From NCBI RefSeq assembly GCF_000980885.2, contig NZ_LBDA02000008.1, positions 1-64,000 of the forward strand: DNA of 64,000 bases, written 5' to 3'. Both the position numbers and the translations under genes were made by a program. Below the pieces are notes generated by a model. The model searched no databases. It was not told the DNA's origin and saw only the letters and a program-made list of their open reading frames with translations. The first letter of the stretch is position 1. The number at the start of each line of letters is the position of its first letter. This DNA is from Streptomyces malaysiense. GTDB lineage: Bacteria > Actinomycetota > Actinomycetes > Streptomycetales > Streptomycetaceae. Below are positions 16,347 to 25,081 of this stretch, piece after piece.

Positions 16347-17537
16347 ATGACGCTGCCCACCTCACTCGACAGCCTGCTCAAACTCGCGGCGCGGACCGGC
16401 GAGCGGATCGCACCGCTCGCGGCCGCCACCGACGCCGGACGCGACGACGGCCACGAGGCCTACCGCGTCCTGCGCGAGTCCGGTCTGCTCGCCCTGCTCG
16501 TGCCCCGGGAAGCGGGCGGCGCCGGCCTGGGCTTCGGCGACTACTGGCGGGTGCTGGCCGAACTCGGCTCGCACCACGGAGCCGCCGCCCTCGGCCTCAA
16601 CATGCACCACGTCGTCATCGGCGCGCTCGCCGATGCCGCGGGCACCCGGCTGCCCCCGGCCGCCGAGACGTTCCGCGCCTGGATGCTGGACGAGGTCGTG
16701 CGCGGGCGCAAGCTGTTCGCCTCCGCCACCTCCGAGGCCGGACGCGGCGCCAAACTCCGCGGCATGCGGACCCGCTACCGGCTGTCCGACGACGGCACGC
16801 ACTACATCCTCAGCGGCACCAAGCACTTCGTCTCGCTGGCCGGTGCCGCCGACTACTACGTCGTCGCGGCGGCCGCCGACAACGGCGACGAGAACACCGG
16901 CGAGGTCTCGCACTTCGTCGTCGCCGCCGACGACCCCGGCGTCAGCTTCGGCACCGCGCACCACATGTCGGCGCTGTACGGCACCAGCACCGCCCCGATG
17001 ACGCTGGACGAGGTCCCGGTGCCCCGCTCCCGCCTCTACCTCGGCGTCGAGGGCATGTCCCTGTTCAAGGTCGTACGCGAACCGCACTGGATGATCGCCG
17101 GCTACACCGGCGCCTACCTCGGCATCGCCGAGGCCCTCTTCCGGCACACCGTCGACCATGTCACCGCGTCCCCGGCCCGCGCCGACTCGCCCGTCGTCCA
17201 GCAGGAGCTGGGCAGGATGTCCGCCCGGCTGCGGGCCGCCCGCGCCCTGGTGCACGAGGCCGGTGACCTCGTCACCGCCGAGCGCGGCAGCCTGGAGGCC
17301 AACGCCATGGTGCACGCCGCCAAGTACGTGGTCGGCGAGGTCGGTCCGCGGCTCGCCCAGGACGCGCTGAGGCTGTGCGGCTCGGCCGCGGTCAGCCGCA
17401 GCCATCCGCTGGAGCGGCTGATCCGCGAGGCCCAGTTCGCCCATGTGATGCCGGCCAAGCCGCAGGAGTGCCTCGAATACCTGGGCAAGGCTGCGGTCGG
17501 CGTCAACCTCTACGACGCTCGGGCGTTCGCATGGTGA
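16347..17537 (+). CDS. Acyl-CoA-dehydrogenase-fold flavoprotein 2, possible monooxygenase
   Basis: The 396-residue protein also has the ACAD fold (TSEAGRG and ILSGTKHFVS in the central domain; LCGSAAVSRSHPLERLIREA in the C-terminal bundle). It overlaps by 7 bp a gene for a flavin reductase. That pairing is typical for the monooxygenase branch of this fold (for example isobutylamine N-hydroxylase VlmH, DszC, KijD3), which uses free reduced flavin to hydroxylate a nitrogen or other heteroatom. A plain dehydrogenase remains possible. ATG 16347 follows a GAAGGA RBS. It lies 44 bp after the first ACAD gene in the same operon. Confidence 0.78.
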   Translation: MTLPTSLDSLLKLAARTGERIAPLAAATDAGRDDGHEAYRVLRESGLLALLVPREAGGAGLGFGDYWRVLAELGSHHGAAALGLNMHHVVIGALADAAGTRLPPAAETFRAWMLDEVVRGRKLFASATSEAGRGAKLRGMRTRYRLSDDGTHYILSGTKHFVSLAGAADYYVVAAAADNGDENTGEVSHFVVAADDPGVSFGTAHHMSALYGTSTAPMTLDEVPVPRSRLYLGVEGMSLFKVVREPHWMIAGYTGAYLGIAEALFRHTVDHVTASPARADSPVVQQELGRMSARLRAARALVHEAGDLVTAERGSLEANAMVHAAKYVVGEVGPRLAQDALRLCGSAAVSRSHPLERLIREAQFAHVMPAKPQECLEYLGKAAVGVNLYDARAFAW

Positions 17538-18049
17538 CCCCGGTCCGGGACGGCCACGCCGTCACCCACGACGCCTTCCGGGCACTGATGGGCTCCCACC
17601 CCAGCGGTGTCGCCGTCATCACCACCGCCGACGCGCAGGGCACGCCGTACGGCTTCACCTGCACCGCCCTGTGCTCGCTCTCCCTCGACCCGCCGCAGCT
17701 GCTGGTCTGCGCCGCCGACAGCGGGAGCACCCTGCCGGTCCTCACCGCCCGCGGCGCCTTCACCGTCAACCTGCTGCACGCCCGCGGCCGGCACGCCGCC
17801 GAGGTGTTCGCCGGACCGGCCGCCGAGCGGTTCCGCTCCGTGCCGTGGCGGCCCGCGCCCGCCACGGGCCTGCCGGCGCTCACCGAGGACGCGCACGCCA
17901 CCGCCGAGTGCCGGGTCGCCCGGCTGGTCCCGGCCGCCGACCACACCATCGTGATCGGCGAGGTGCTCCACATCCAGACCCACTCCCCGGCCGCCGAAGA
18001 GGCGCCGCTGCTGTACGGCATGCGCCGCTACGCCGCCTGGCCGGCCTGA
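17531..18049 (+). CDS. Flavin reductase
   Basis: The 172-residue protein matches the flavin-reductase family of two-component monooxygenases (PF01613): FRALMGSHPSGVAVITT at the start, the FMN-binding CTALCSLSLDPPQLLVC segment, FTVNLLH, and a terminal LLYGMRRYAAW strand. It would reduce FMN or FAD with NAD(P)H and supply it to an oxygenase, most simply the flavoprotein encoded immediately upstream, with which it overlaps by 7 bp. Length is standard for the family. Confidence 0.88.
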   Translation: MVTPVRDGHAVTHDAFRALMGSHPSGVAVITTADAQGTPYGFTCTALCSLSLDPPQLLVCAADSGSTLPVLTARGAFTVNLLHARGRHAAEVFAGPAAERFRSVPWRPAPATGLPALTEDAHATAECRVARLVPAADHTIVIGEVLHIQTHSPAAEEAPLLYGMRRYAAWPA

Positions 18050-18119
18050 TCCGGCCCCTGCCACCGACCGGTCCGCCCACGACCCGCGTCCGAGCCCCCA
18101 CCCCATGTGAGGAACCCGC

Positions 18120-18536
18120 ATGAACCGCACCCTGATGAAGTCGAAGATCCACCGCGCCACCGTCACCCAGGCCGACCTGCACTACGTCGGCTCGGTGACC
18201 GTCGACGCCGACCTCATGAAGGCAGCCGACCTGATGGCCGGCGAGAAGGTCGACATCGTCGACATCGACAACGGAGCCCGGCTGTCCACGTACGTCATCG
18301 AGGGCCCGGCCGGCTCCGGTGTCATCGGGATCAACGGTGCCGCCGCCCGCCTCATCAGCCCCGGAGACCTCGTCATCCTCATCGCCTACGCCTCCATGAC
18401 GGACGCCGAGGCCGCCTCCTTCGTCCCCCGTGTCGTCTTCGTCGACGGGCACAACGCCATCGCGGCTGTGGGCGGCGACCCGGCCGAGGTGCCCGAGGGG
18501 GCGGGTCTCAAGCGCGGCGACCTCGTCGCCGGGTGA
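18120..18536 (+). CDS. panD: Aspartate 1-decarboxylase
   Basis: The 138-residue protein is a complete PanD proenzyme, which makes beta-alanine and CO2 from L-aspartate. The self-cleavage site that generates the pyruvoyl cofactor is present as HYVGSVTVD (Gly24-Ser25), and the core [15 protein letters not shown] and INGAAA motifs are intact. PanD normally serves pantothenate synthesis with panB/panC. Here it sits inside an oxidative secondary-metabolism operon, so it is probably a dedicated copy that supplies beta-alanine as a building block. The start follows a GAGGAA RBS. Confidence 0.92.
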   Translation: MNRTLMKSKIHRATVTQADLHYVGSVTVDADLMKAADLMAGEKVDIVDIDNGARLSTYVIEGPAGSGVIGINGAAARLISPGDLVILIAYASMTDAEAASFVPRVVFVDGHNAIAAVGGDPAEVPEGAGLKRGDLVAG

Positions 18537-18567
18537 CGGCCCGCGCACGCCGCCCGGAGGGGACGCC

Positions 18568-19302
18568 ATGACGATCTCCGTGGTGAGCGGCGGCACCCGC
18601 GGCATCGGACGGGCACTGAGCCTGCGGCTCGCCGCCCTCGGCCACCGGGTGATCGCCCTCTACCGCGGCGACGACCGCGCCGCACAGGACACCGAGCGGG
18701 CGGGCGGGGGCCGCATCGAGGCGCTGCGCTGCGACCTCGCCCGCCCCGCGGACATCCGGACCGTCGGCGACCGGATCACCGGCACGTACGGCGCACCGTC
18801 CGTGCTGGTCAACAACGCCGGTGTGAACCGTGACCGGCCGTTCCTGTCCATGACCGCCGAGGACTGGGACACGGTGCTGGCCACCAACCTCTCCGGTCCC
18901 TTCCACCTCACCAGGGCGCTGGCGCCCGCGATGGTCCGGGCGGGCGGCGGCAGCATCGTCAACGTCGCCTCCACCACGGCGATCCGGCCCCGCGGGAACG
19001 GCGCCAACTACTGCGCGAGCAAGGCGGGCCTGCTCCAGTTCACCAAGTGCCTGGCCCTCGAACTCGCCCCGCACGTCCGGGTGAACGCCCTGCTGCCCGG
19101 ATTCACCGACACCGAAGAGGTCACCGAGCGCTACCGCCTCGACGACCCGGAGCGGCTGTCCGCCGTCCTGGACACCATCCCCGGTCGCCGGCTCGGCACC
19201 GCCGAGGACATGGCCGACGCCCTCGAATTCCTGGTGACCACGCGCAGCGGCTATGTCACCGGACAGCAACTGATCGTCGACGGAGGCCACTTCATGGGAT
19301 GA
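18568..19302 (+). CDS. SDR-family oxidoreductase (FabG-like)
   Basis: The 244-residue classical short-chain dehydrogenase shows SGGTRGIG at residues 7-14 (cofactor loop), NNAG, the catalytic Ser in NVASTTA, the YxxxK pair in NYCASKAG and the C-terminal DGGHFMG end typical of FabG. The strand after the first helix ends RG-D, suggesting NADPH use. It starts at an ATG behind a strong GGAGG RBS, 31 bp after panD. It probably reduces or forms a beta-keto/hydroxy group on the pathway intermediate. Confidence 0.85.
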   Translation: MTISVVSGGTRGIGRALSLRLAALGHRVIALYRGDDRAAQDTERAGGGRIEALRCDLARPADIRTVGDRITGTYGAPSVLVNNAGVNRDRPFLSMTAEDWDTVLATNLSGPFHLTRALAPAMVRAGGGSIVNVASTTAIRPRGNGANYCASKAGLLQFTKCLALELAPHVRVNALLPGFTDTEEVTERYRLDDPERLSAVLDTIPGRRLGTAEDMADALEFLVTTRSGYVTGQQLIVDGGHFMG

Positions 19303-19355
19303 CACGCCACCGGCCCGCCCCGACGGAATCCCCCGCCTCTCAGGAGAAGATGCGC

Positions 19356-20168
19356 ATGCGACTGACCCAGCAACAGGCCGACCAGTACCACGAGCAGGGG
19401 TTCCTCCTGCTCGATTCCCTCCTCGCACCGCAGGAGGTGGAGACGCTGCGCGCCGCCTTCGAGCGCGACGCGCGGGTGCCCGGTCCGCAGGTGGTGACCG
19501 AGGACGGCGGCACGGAGGTGCGCGCGGTCTACTCCTCGCACCAGCGGCAGCCCGAGTACGCCGGGCTGATCCGCGACCCGCGCCTCCTGGAGCCCGTCCG
19601 GCAGCTGCTCACCGAGGACGTCTACGTCTACCAGTTCAAGATCAACGCCAAGCCGGCGTTCGGCGGCGACAAGTGGGCCTGGCACCAGGACTACCTCGCC
19701 TGGCGGCTCGCCGACGGCCTGCCCGCTCCGCGCCAGGTCAACATCGGCGTCTTCCTCGACGACGTGAACGAGTTCAACGGCCCGGTCATCTTCCTGCCCG
19801 GCTCGCACCGCCACGGGCTCGTCCACGACGGCCGCTCGGCCGCCGCCAGGTCCGAGCAGCACCTCGACCCCGACGACATCTCGCTGTCGCCGCGGCAGCT
19901 CGCCGAGCACGTCGACCGGCACGGCATGACCAGCCCCAAGGGCCCGGCCGGCTCCGTGGTGCTGTTCTCCCCGGAGATCGTGCACGGTTCGTCCCCCAAC
20001 ATGTCGCCGTACGCCCGCCGGCTCCTGATCGTCACCTACAACGACACCGCCAACCTGCCCCGCCCCACGGGCGAGCCCCGGCCGGACCACGTGGTGTGCC
20101 GCGACACCGAGCCGCTGCGTCCGCTGGCCGCACCGTTCTCCCGGACCCTGAGCGGGGTGTCGGCATGA
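19356..20168 (+). CDS. PhyH-family Fe(II)/2-oxoglutarate dioxygenase
   Basis: The 270-residue protein carries the PhyH facial triad: His110 and Asp112 in WAWHQDY, and a distal His210 in EIVHGSSPNMS, followed by an Arg-rich RRLL strand for 2-oxoglutarate. Overall it resembles ectoine/proline-hydroxylase-like members. It should hydroxylate an unactivated carbon of the intermediate. ATG 19356 is preferred over ATG 19350 because the AGGAG RBS at 19342-19346 is then 9 nt away rather than 3. It is coupled by ATGA to the alcohol dehydrogenase gene, which might oxidise the new hydroxyl. Confidence 0.85.
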   Translation: MRLTQQQADQYHEQGFLLLDSLLAPQEVETLRAAFERDARVPGPQVVTEDGGTEVRAVYSSHQRQPEYAGLIRDPRLLEPVRQLLTEDVYVYQFKINAKPAFGGDKWAWHQDYLAWRLADGLPAPRQVNIGVFLDDVNEFNGPVIFLPGSHRHGLVHDGRSAAARSEQHLDPDDISLSPRQLAEHVDRHGMTSPKGPAGSVVLFSPEIVHGSSPNMSPYARRLLIVTYNDTANLPRPTGEPRPDHVVCRDTEPLRPLAAPFSRTLSGVSA

Positions 20169-21271
20169 GCGGGCGGACCGGACGCGCCGTCGTCCTGGAG
20201 GAGTTCCGCAAGCCGCTGCGGCTGCGGGAGTTCCCGCTGCCCGCGGCCCCCGCCGGCGGCATGGTCGTCGCCTGCGGATACGGCGGTGTCTGCGGCACGG
20301 ACCTGCATCTGCGCGAGGGCCATCTGGACATCCCGGTCCCGCTCGTCCTCGGGCACGAGGGGCTCGGCGTCGTCGCGGAGCTGGGCGAGGGCACCCACCG
20401 GGACGCCACCGGGGCGCCCCTCGCGGCCGGCGACACGGTGATGTGGGCCTCCTCCATCGCCTGCGGCGTCTGCCCGCCCTGCCGGCTGCACCGCGAACCG
20501 ACCCTGTGCGAGCGGCGCCGCACCTACGGCGTCAACCGGGCCCTCGCCGACGGCCCGGAGCTCTCCGGGGCGTGGGCCGACCACATCGTGCTGCAACCGG
20601 GCACCACCGTGATCAAGGTCCCGGACGGCACCGACCCGCTCGCCGCCATGTCGCTGGCCTGCGCCGGCCCCACCGTGGCGCACGCGCTGTACGAGAGGCG
20701 GCCGGTGCGACTGGGCGAGACGGTGGTGGTGCAGGGCAGCGGCCCGGTCGGGCTGGCGGCGGCCGCGTTCGCGCAACTGGCCGGTGCCGCCGAGGTCGTG
20801 GTCGTGGGCGGTCCGGCCGCCCGGCTGGAACGGGCCGCCGCGGCCGGCATCGGCGACGTCCATCTGGACATCGCCGACGCCGCCGATCCCGCGGAGGTCC
20901 TGCGCGCGGCACGGGCCGCGGCCGGCGGGGACGGCGCCGATCTGGTGATCGAGTGCGCCGGCGTCCCGGCCGCCGTCGGACAGGGACTCACCCTGTGCCG
21001 CCGGGGCGGCAGCTACCTGGTCATCGGCCAGTACACCGACGCCGGGGACACCCTGATCAACCCGCACCAGATCGTCCACCGGCAGCTCGACGTCGTCGGC
21101 TCCTGGGCGTTCACCGGCGCCCATCTCGTCGAGTACGTACGCCTGCTGCCGGCCCTCACCGGCCGGTTCGACCTGGCGAGCCTCGTGACGCCGTTCCCGC
21201 TGGAGCGGCACGCCGACGCACTCGCCGCGGTCGCCGACGGGTCGGTGATGAAGGCCGTGCTCACGTCCTGA
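20165..21271 (+). CDS. Zinc-dependent alcohol dehydrogenase
   Basis: The 368-residue MDR-family enzyme has the catalytic zinc motif VCGTDLH and GHEGLGVV, the structural zinc cysteines in CGVCPPCRLHREPTLC, and an NAD(P)-binding GSGPVG loop. It is complete. The start overlaps the PhyH stop (ATGA), and it is the last gene of the operon. It should interconvert an alcohol and a carbonyl in the pathway. Confidence 0.85.
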   Translation: MSGRTGRAVVLEEFRKPLRLREFPLPAAPAGGMVVACGYGGVCGTDLHLREGHLDIPVPLVLGHEGLGVVAELGEGTHRDATGAPLAAGDTVMWASSIACGVCPPCRLHREPTLCERRRTYGVNRALADGPELSGAWADHIVLQPGTTVIKVPDGTDPLAAMSLACAGPTVAHALYERRPVRLGETVVVQGSGPVGLAAAAFAQLAGAAEVVVVGGPAARLERAAAAGIGDVHLDIADAADPAEVLRAARAAAGGDGADLVIECAGVPAAVGQGLTLCRRGGSYLVIGQYTDAGDTLINPHQIVHRQLDVVGSWAFTGAHLVEYVRLLPALTGRFDLASLVTPFPLERHADALAAVADGSVMKAVLTS

Positions 21272-21340
21272 CCCTCGCGGCGCCGCTCACCGTTCCCGCC
21301 GCCCCCGAGCGGTGCGCCGGGCACGGCGGGCGGCGCCCGT

Positions 21341-22162
21341 TCACCCGGTGAGCGCCTCCAGCGCCTCCTTCGTCGCCCGGTCGTCGGGGAGGTAGGCCAG
21401 CAGGTGGTGGCCGGGCTCGTCCACCGCCGCGAGCTTCACGTACCGCAGCCGGAGATCACCGGCCACCGGGTGCCGGAAATGCCGTACGGCGGGATGGAAC
21501 GCCGAGATCTCACGGCGGTCGTACCAGCGTGCCGCGTCCGGGTCGGCCAGCAGTTCCCCGGTGATCTCCGCGTAGCGGCCGTCCTCCGGGTGCCGGGCCG
21601 CCTTCGCCCGGAACTGGCCGAGCAGGCTCTGCGCCTCCGGCTCCCAACTGGCCAGCAGCGTACGGGCCGGGGGCCAGCGGAACACCAGCCACAGCAGGTT
21701 GCGCTGCCTGGGCGCCAGCCGCGCCAGATCGGTGAGCAGCGCCGTGTACCCCGAGTTCCAGGCCAGCAGGTCCCAGTGCGGGTCGAGCACCACGGCCGGG
21801 TTCGGCGCCAGCGACTCCACCAGCGACAGCAGGTTCCGCGACACCCACCCGGGCGGGAGCTCCTCCGGCCCGGGGTGCTCCACGAACGACAGCACGTGCG
21901 CGGTCTCGTCGGCGGTCAGCCGCAGCGCCCGCGCCACCGACCGCAGAACCTGCTCCGAGGTACGGACCCGGCCCTGCTCCAGCCAGGCGTACCAGGACCG
22001 GCTGACCCCGGCCAGCTCGGCGACCTCCTCGCGCCGCAGCCCCGGAGTGCGGCGCCGCGGCGAGCCGGGCAGCCCCACGGCGGCGGGCTTCAGCCGCTCG
22101 CGGCGAGAGCGCAGGAAGGCGCCCAGTTCCCGGCGTGGGCCGTCCAGTCCGCTGCCGTGCAC
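21341..22162 (-). CDS. XRE-type regulator with MmyB-like domain
   Basis: The 273-residue protein has an N-terminal HTH (RTPGLRREEVAELAGVSRSWYAWLEQGR) and a C-terminal MmyB-like ligand-binding domain (PF17765) with the family's typical DPHWDLLAWNSGY segment and FRHPVAGDLRLRY. This family is widespread in Streptomyces and usually represses a neighbouring oxidoreductase or transporter. The GTG start lies behind a GAGGAG RBS. It is divergent from the MFS gene at 22321, so control of that exporter is likely. Confidence 0.85.
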   Translation of the reverse strand: MHGSGLDGPRRELGAFLRSRRERLKPAAVGLPGSPRRRTPGLRREEVAELAGVSRSWYAWLEQGRVRTSEQVLRSVARALRLTADETAHVLSFVEHPGPEELPPGWVSRNLLSLVESLAPNPAVVLDPHWDLLAWNSGYTALLTDLARLAPRQRNLLWLVFRWPPARTLLASWEPEAQSLLGQFRAKAARHPEDGRYAEITGELLADPDAARWYDRREISAFHPAVRHFRHPVAGDLRLRYVKLAAVDEPGHHLLAYLPDDRATKEALEALTG

Positions 22163-22320
22163 GCCCCCGCTCCTCCTCGCACCGCCGGCCCGCTCCCTGG
22201 GCCGGCGCGACGCGCCCAGGCTGTGAGCAAGGGTAATCGGCTACCGGGCCGTCCCGGCCGGCCGCGGTGATGAGCTGGATCCCGTCCGACAGCACCGGCA
22301 GGAACGACACGAGGAGTCCC

Positions 22321-23532
22321 ATGGAGACCGCCGACTCACCCCGCACCACGTCCCGTCCGGGCACCGCTGCCGGCGGTCCGGCCGGCCCGGCGATGCCCGC
22401 CGCCTCCTTACGTCTGCTCCGCGCGGCCGGTTTCGTCAGCAACTTCGACCGTTTCTGCATCACCCCGATGCTGCTGCTCATCGGCACCCGGCTCGGTGTC
22501 CCGCTGACCACGGCGATGCTCGCCGCCAGCGGCTACTTCCTCGCCTACGGCCTGATGCAGCCGGTCTGGGGCCTGGCGAGCGACCGGCTGGGCCGGGTGC
22601 GGGTGATGCGGATCTCGCTGACCGGGGCCGCCGCCGCCGCGCTCCTGTCCGTGCTCGCGCCCGACGCGACGGTGCTGATCGCGGCACGCGTCGCGGCCGG
22701 CGCGTTCTTCGCCGCGTCGATCGCCGCGTCCATCACCTACGTCGGGGACACCGTGCCCGCCGCGGTCCGCCAGCGCCCGCTCAGCGAGCTGATGACCGCG
22801 TTCGCGCTGGGCACCGCCGTGGCCACCGTCGTCGCCGGGGCGCTCGCGCACTACGTCAGCTGGCGGCTGGTCTTCGCCCTCCCCGGCCTGATCGCCGCCT
22901 ACCTGGTCGTCGCCCTGCGCCGGCTGCCGGAACCGCCGCGCGCGGCGCCCGGTGCGCTGCTCACCCCGTTCAAGGTGGTGCTGAGCTCCCGCTGGCAGTG
23001 GTACGTCATGGCCGTCGCGATGCTCGAAGGCGCCGTCCTGCTGGGGTTCCTGACCTACATCGCGCCGGCGCTGGAGGCCCAGGGCGCCTCGGCGACACTG
23101 GCCGGCGTGGTCTCCGCGCTGTACGGCGTGGGTTCGATGTCGGCGGCGCAGATCGTCAAGCGGCTGGTCGGGCGCTGGACGCCGGTGCGGCTGATCGTGG
23201 TCGGCGGGGCGCAGATGACGGTGGCGTTCGCCCTGGCCGCGGCCAGCCGGTCCGTGCCCGCGCTGGTGGGGTGCGCCCTGCTGCTCGGTGGCGGCTGGTC
23301 GTTCATGCACTCCACGATCCAGTCCTGGGCCACCGCCCTGTCCCCGGCCGCCCGCGCCACCGGCGTCGCCATGTTCGGCGTGGCTCTCTACGTCGGCAGC
23401 GCCCTGGCCAGCGCCATCGCCGCCGGGCCCGCGGAACACCACGCCTACCAGGGCATGTTCCTGACGGCCGCGATCCTCAGCGTCCCGCTGACCGTGGCCG
23501 CCGCCGTGGGCCGCGCCCGCTACCGGAACTGA
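22321..23532 (+). CDS. MFS drug-efflux transporter with a TTA codon
   Basis: The 403-residue protein has about 12 TM helices and the MFS motif A between helices 2 and 3 (GLASDRLGRVRVMR), typical of DHA1-type proton-driven exporters. ATG 22321 follows a GAGGAG RBS; an in-frame start 54 bp upstream lacks one. Codon 30 (22408-22410) is TTA, so expression should need bldA tRNA, like the LysR regulator of this region. It is divergent from the XRE regulator and may export the product made by the upstream operons. Confidence 0.87.
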   Translation: METADSPRTTSRPGTAAGGPAGPAMPAASLRLLRAAGFVSNFDRFCITPMLLLIGTRLGVPLTTAMLAASGYFLAYGLMQPVWGLASDRLGRVRVMRISLTGAAAAALLSVLAPDATVLIAARVAAGAFFAASIAASITYVGDTVPAAVRQRPLSELMTAFALGTAVATVVAGALAHYVSWRLVFALPGLIAAYLVVALRRLPEPPRAAPGALLTPFKVVLSSRWQWYVMAVAMLEGAVLLGFLTYIAPALEAQGASATLAGVVSALYGVGSMSAAQIVKRLVGRWTPVRLIVVGGAQMTVAFALAAASRSVPALVGCALLLGGGWSFMHSTIQSWATALSPAARATGVAMFGVALYVGSALASAIAAGPAEHHAYQGMFLTAAILSVPLTVAAAVGRARYRN

Positions 23533-23549
23533 CCGGCCGCGTCGGCCGG
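23533..23549. terminator. Perfect hairpin after the MFS gene
   Basis: CCGGCCG-CGT-CGGCCGG begins one base after the MFS stop codon. The next gene converges from the other side and ends at 23623. Confidence 0.55.
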
Positions 23550-23622
23550 GTTCCGTGAGGAAGGGGCCTGCCGGGGTGGCGGAGCCGCCCGTGCGTCGGC
23601 GGAGCCGGCAGCCGCGCGTGCG

Positions 23623-24939
23623 TCAGCCGAGCCTGTCCAGCAGGAGCACGCGCTCGGAGGGCGCGGGGCGGCGGTGCAGGGGCCGACGGAGGACGGCGCG
23701 CAGCAGGTCCTGCGCGCCGTCCACCGTGTTGCCGGTGACGATGTAGTGGTCCGCGGACCTCGGTTGCAGGAACGCGGGCAGGTCCGACGGGGTCCTGCCG
23801 GGCAGCACCACGGGCAGCAGCCTGGTGGTCCAGGTGGCACGGTCCGCGTGCAGGTTCTCGCGGATCAGGGCGAGTTCGGACTGGAGTCCGCGGTGCCGCG
23901 TGTTCTCGATCTGTCCGTCCCCGACCCTGCGGCACATCGGCGAGGCCACCACGAGGACGAAGTCGGCCTCCCGTACCTGTTCCGCGGCCCACAGGTACCA
24001 GTCGCGCCGCCGGTCGGTGTCCCAGCGGTCCAGGACGACGTCGAGCCCGCAGTCCCGGGCGAGGAAGTCGGCGAAGAGACGCACCTGTTCGACGTGCGGC
24101 TCGTCGTCGTGGGCGTAGGACACGAACACCCGCGGCACGCCGTCGGTGCGTCGGACGCCTGGACCGGCCCCGGCTCCGGCCTCACCCACGTCCCCGTCCC
24201 CGGCCTCGGCTCCGGCCTGGGCGCCGGTCCCGGTGGTGATCACGGGGAGCGCCCGCGGCGCGGCGCCGGTGGCGGCCCGTGCCTCGGCGAGGCGGAGCGT
24301 GAACGCGGTGGGAACGGCGGCGGGCAGACATCCCATCGCGTCGTCGGGACCGAGGTCGAAGCGTGCCGAGCACACGACGTCGACGGCGTCGCAGCCCTCG
24401 GGCACCAGCATCGCGACCCACCCCGAGTAGGAGCCGGGCCGCACCCCGTCGGGCTGTTTCGTGCTGTGCCGCCAGCGGGGTGTCGAACCGCCGATGCCGA
24501 AGACGTCGACCACGGGCCGCGCCTCGGGCAGGGCGAACGCTCCCGGCTCTCCGGGTCCGGCGGCCGTGAAGTTGAGCAGCCCGTCGAGGGCCACGGCGGA
24601 CGGCGCCTGCTCCGCCAGCACCGTGCGGGGCACGGCGTCCGTCACCACCACCGCCGACCCGTCGGCGCCGGACAGCGCGAAGGCGACCTCGAACCAGAGC
24701 GGGCCCGGCACGTCCGGTTCCAGCAGCAACTCGTAGGGGAACCGGACGAGATAGGCGTCGTGCCCGGGGAACGCGGGCGGGGGCGGCAGCACCGGGTGGA
24801 TCTGCCGGGCGCCGACGCGAACGGCGCCGAGGGCGATGTCGGCGGGCTCGGCGTCGAGCCATCTGCCCGCGCCGTCCGACAGCAGCAGGGCGACATCGGC
24901 ATCGGGGACACCGTCGGCGGCGGGAACACGGTCGGTCAC
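23623..24939 (-). CDS. SEFIR-domain (TIR-like) protein
   Basis: The 438-residue protein ends in a SEFIR domain (about residues 269-425). It begins RVFVSYAHDDEPH and continues with GLDVVLDRWD and EADFVLVVASPMCRR, the strand and helix pattern of SEF/IL17R domains, relatives of TIR. Residues 1-225 form an unrecognised beta-rich domain, and residues 226-265 are an Ala/Gly-rich linker. SEFIR proteins in bacteria are thought to act in signalling or immunity; whether this one cleaves NAD is not evident. The GTG start at 24939 has a correctly spaced AGGAG RBS. It is divergent from the TPR-CHAT gene with a 142-bp shared promoter region, suggesting they work together. Confidence 0.8.
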   Translation of the reverse strand: MTDRVPAADGVPDADVALLLSDGAGRWLDAEPADIALGAVRVGARQIHPVLPPPPAFPGHDAYLVRFPYELLLEPDVPGPLWFEVAFALSGADGSAVVVTDAVPRTVLAEQAPSAVALDGLLNFTAAGPGEPGAFALPEARPVVDVFGIGGSTPRWRHSTKQPDGVRPGSYSGWVAMLVPEGCDAVDVVCSARFDLGPDDAMGCLPAAVPTAFTLRLAEARAATGAAPRALPVITTGTGAQAGAEAGDGDVGEAGAGAGPGVRRTDGVPRVFVSYAHDDEPHVEQVRLFADFLARDCGLDVVLDRWDTDRRRDWYLWAAEQVREADFVLVVASPMCRRVGDGQIENTRHRGLQSELALIRENLHADRATWTTRLLPVVLPGRTPSDLPAFLQPRSADHYIVTGNTVDGAQDLLRAVLRRPLHRRPAPSERVLLLDRLG

Positions 24940-25081
24940 TGGCTGCTCCTGGAGCGTGCGCACGGGCGGCATATCATGCCACGGTCGCCGCGCCGGTTCC
25001 CGGCCACCGGTGGTCGTCAACGGCCTTCTTCGGCAATGCTGTCGGCCGGGGAGCGGTTCGGCGGCGGAAGGGCGGGGCACC

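Noticed and set aside
13314..18049. Halogenated pyrrole pathway
   Set aside because: No flavin-dependent halogenase is present; the second ACAD-fold protein and flavin reductase lack the GWxWxIP halogenase motif.
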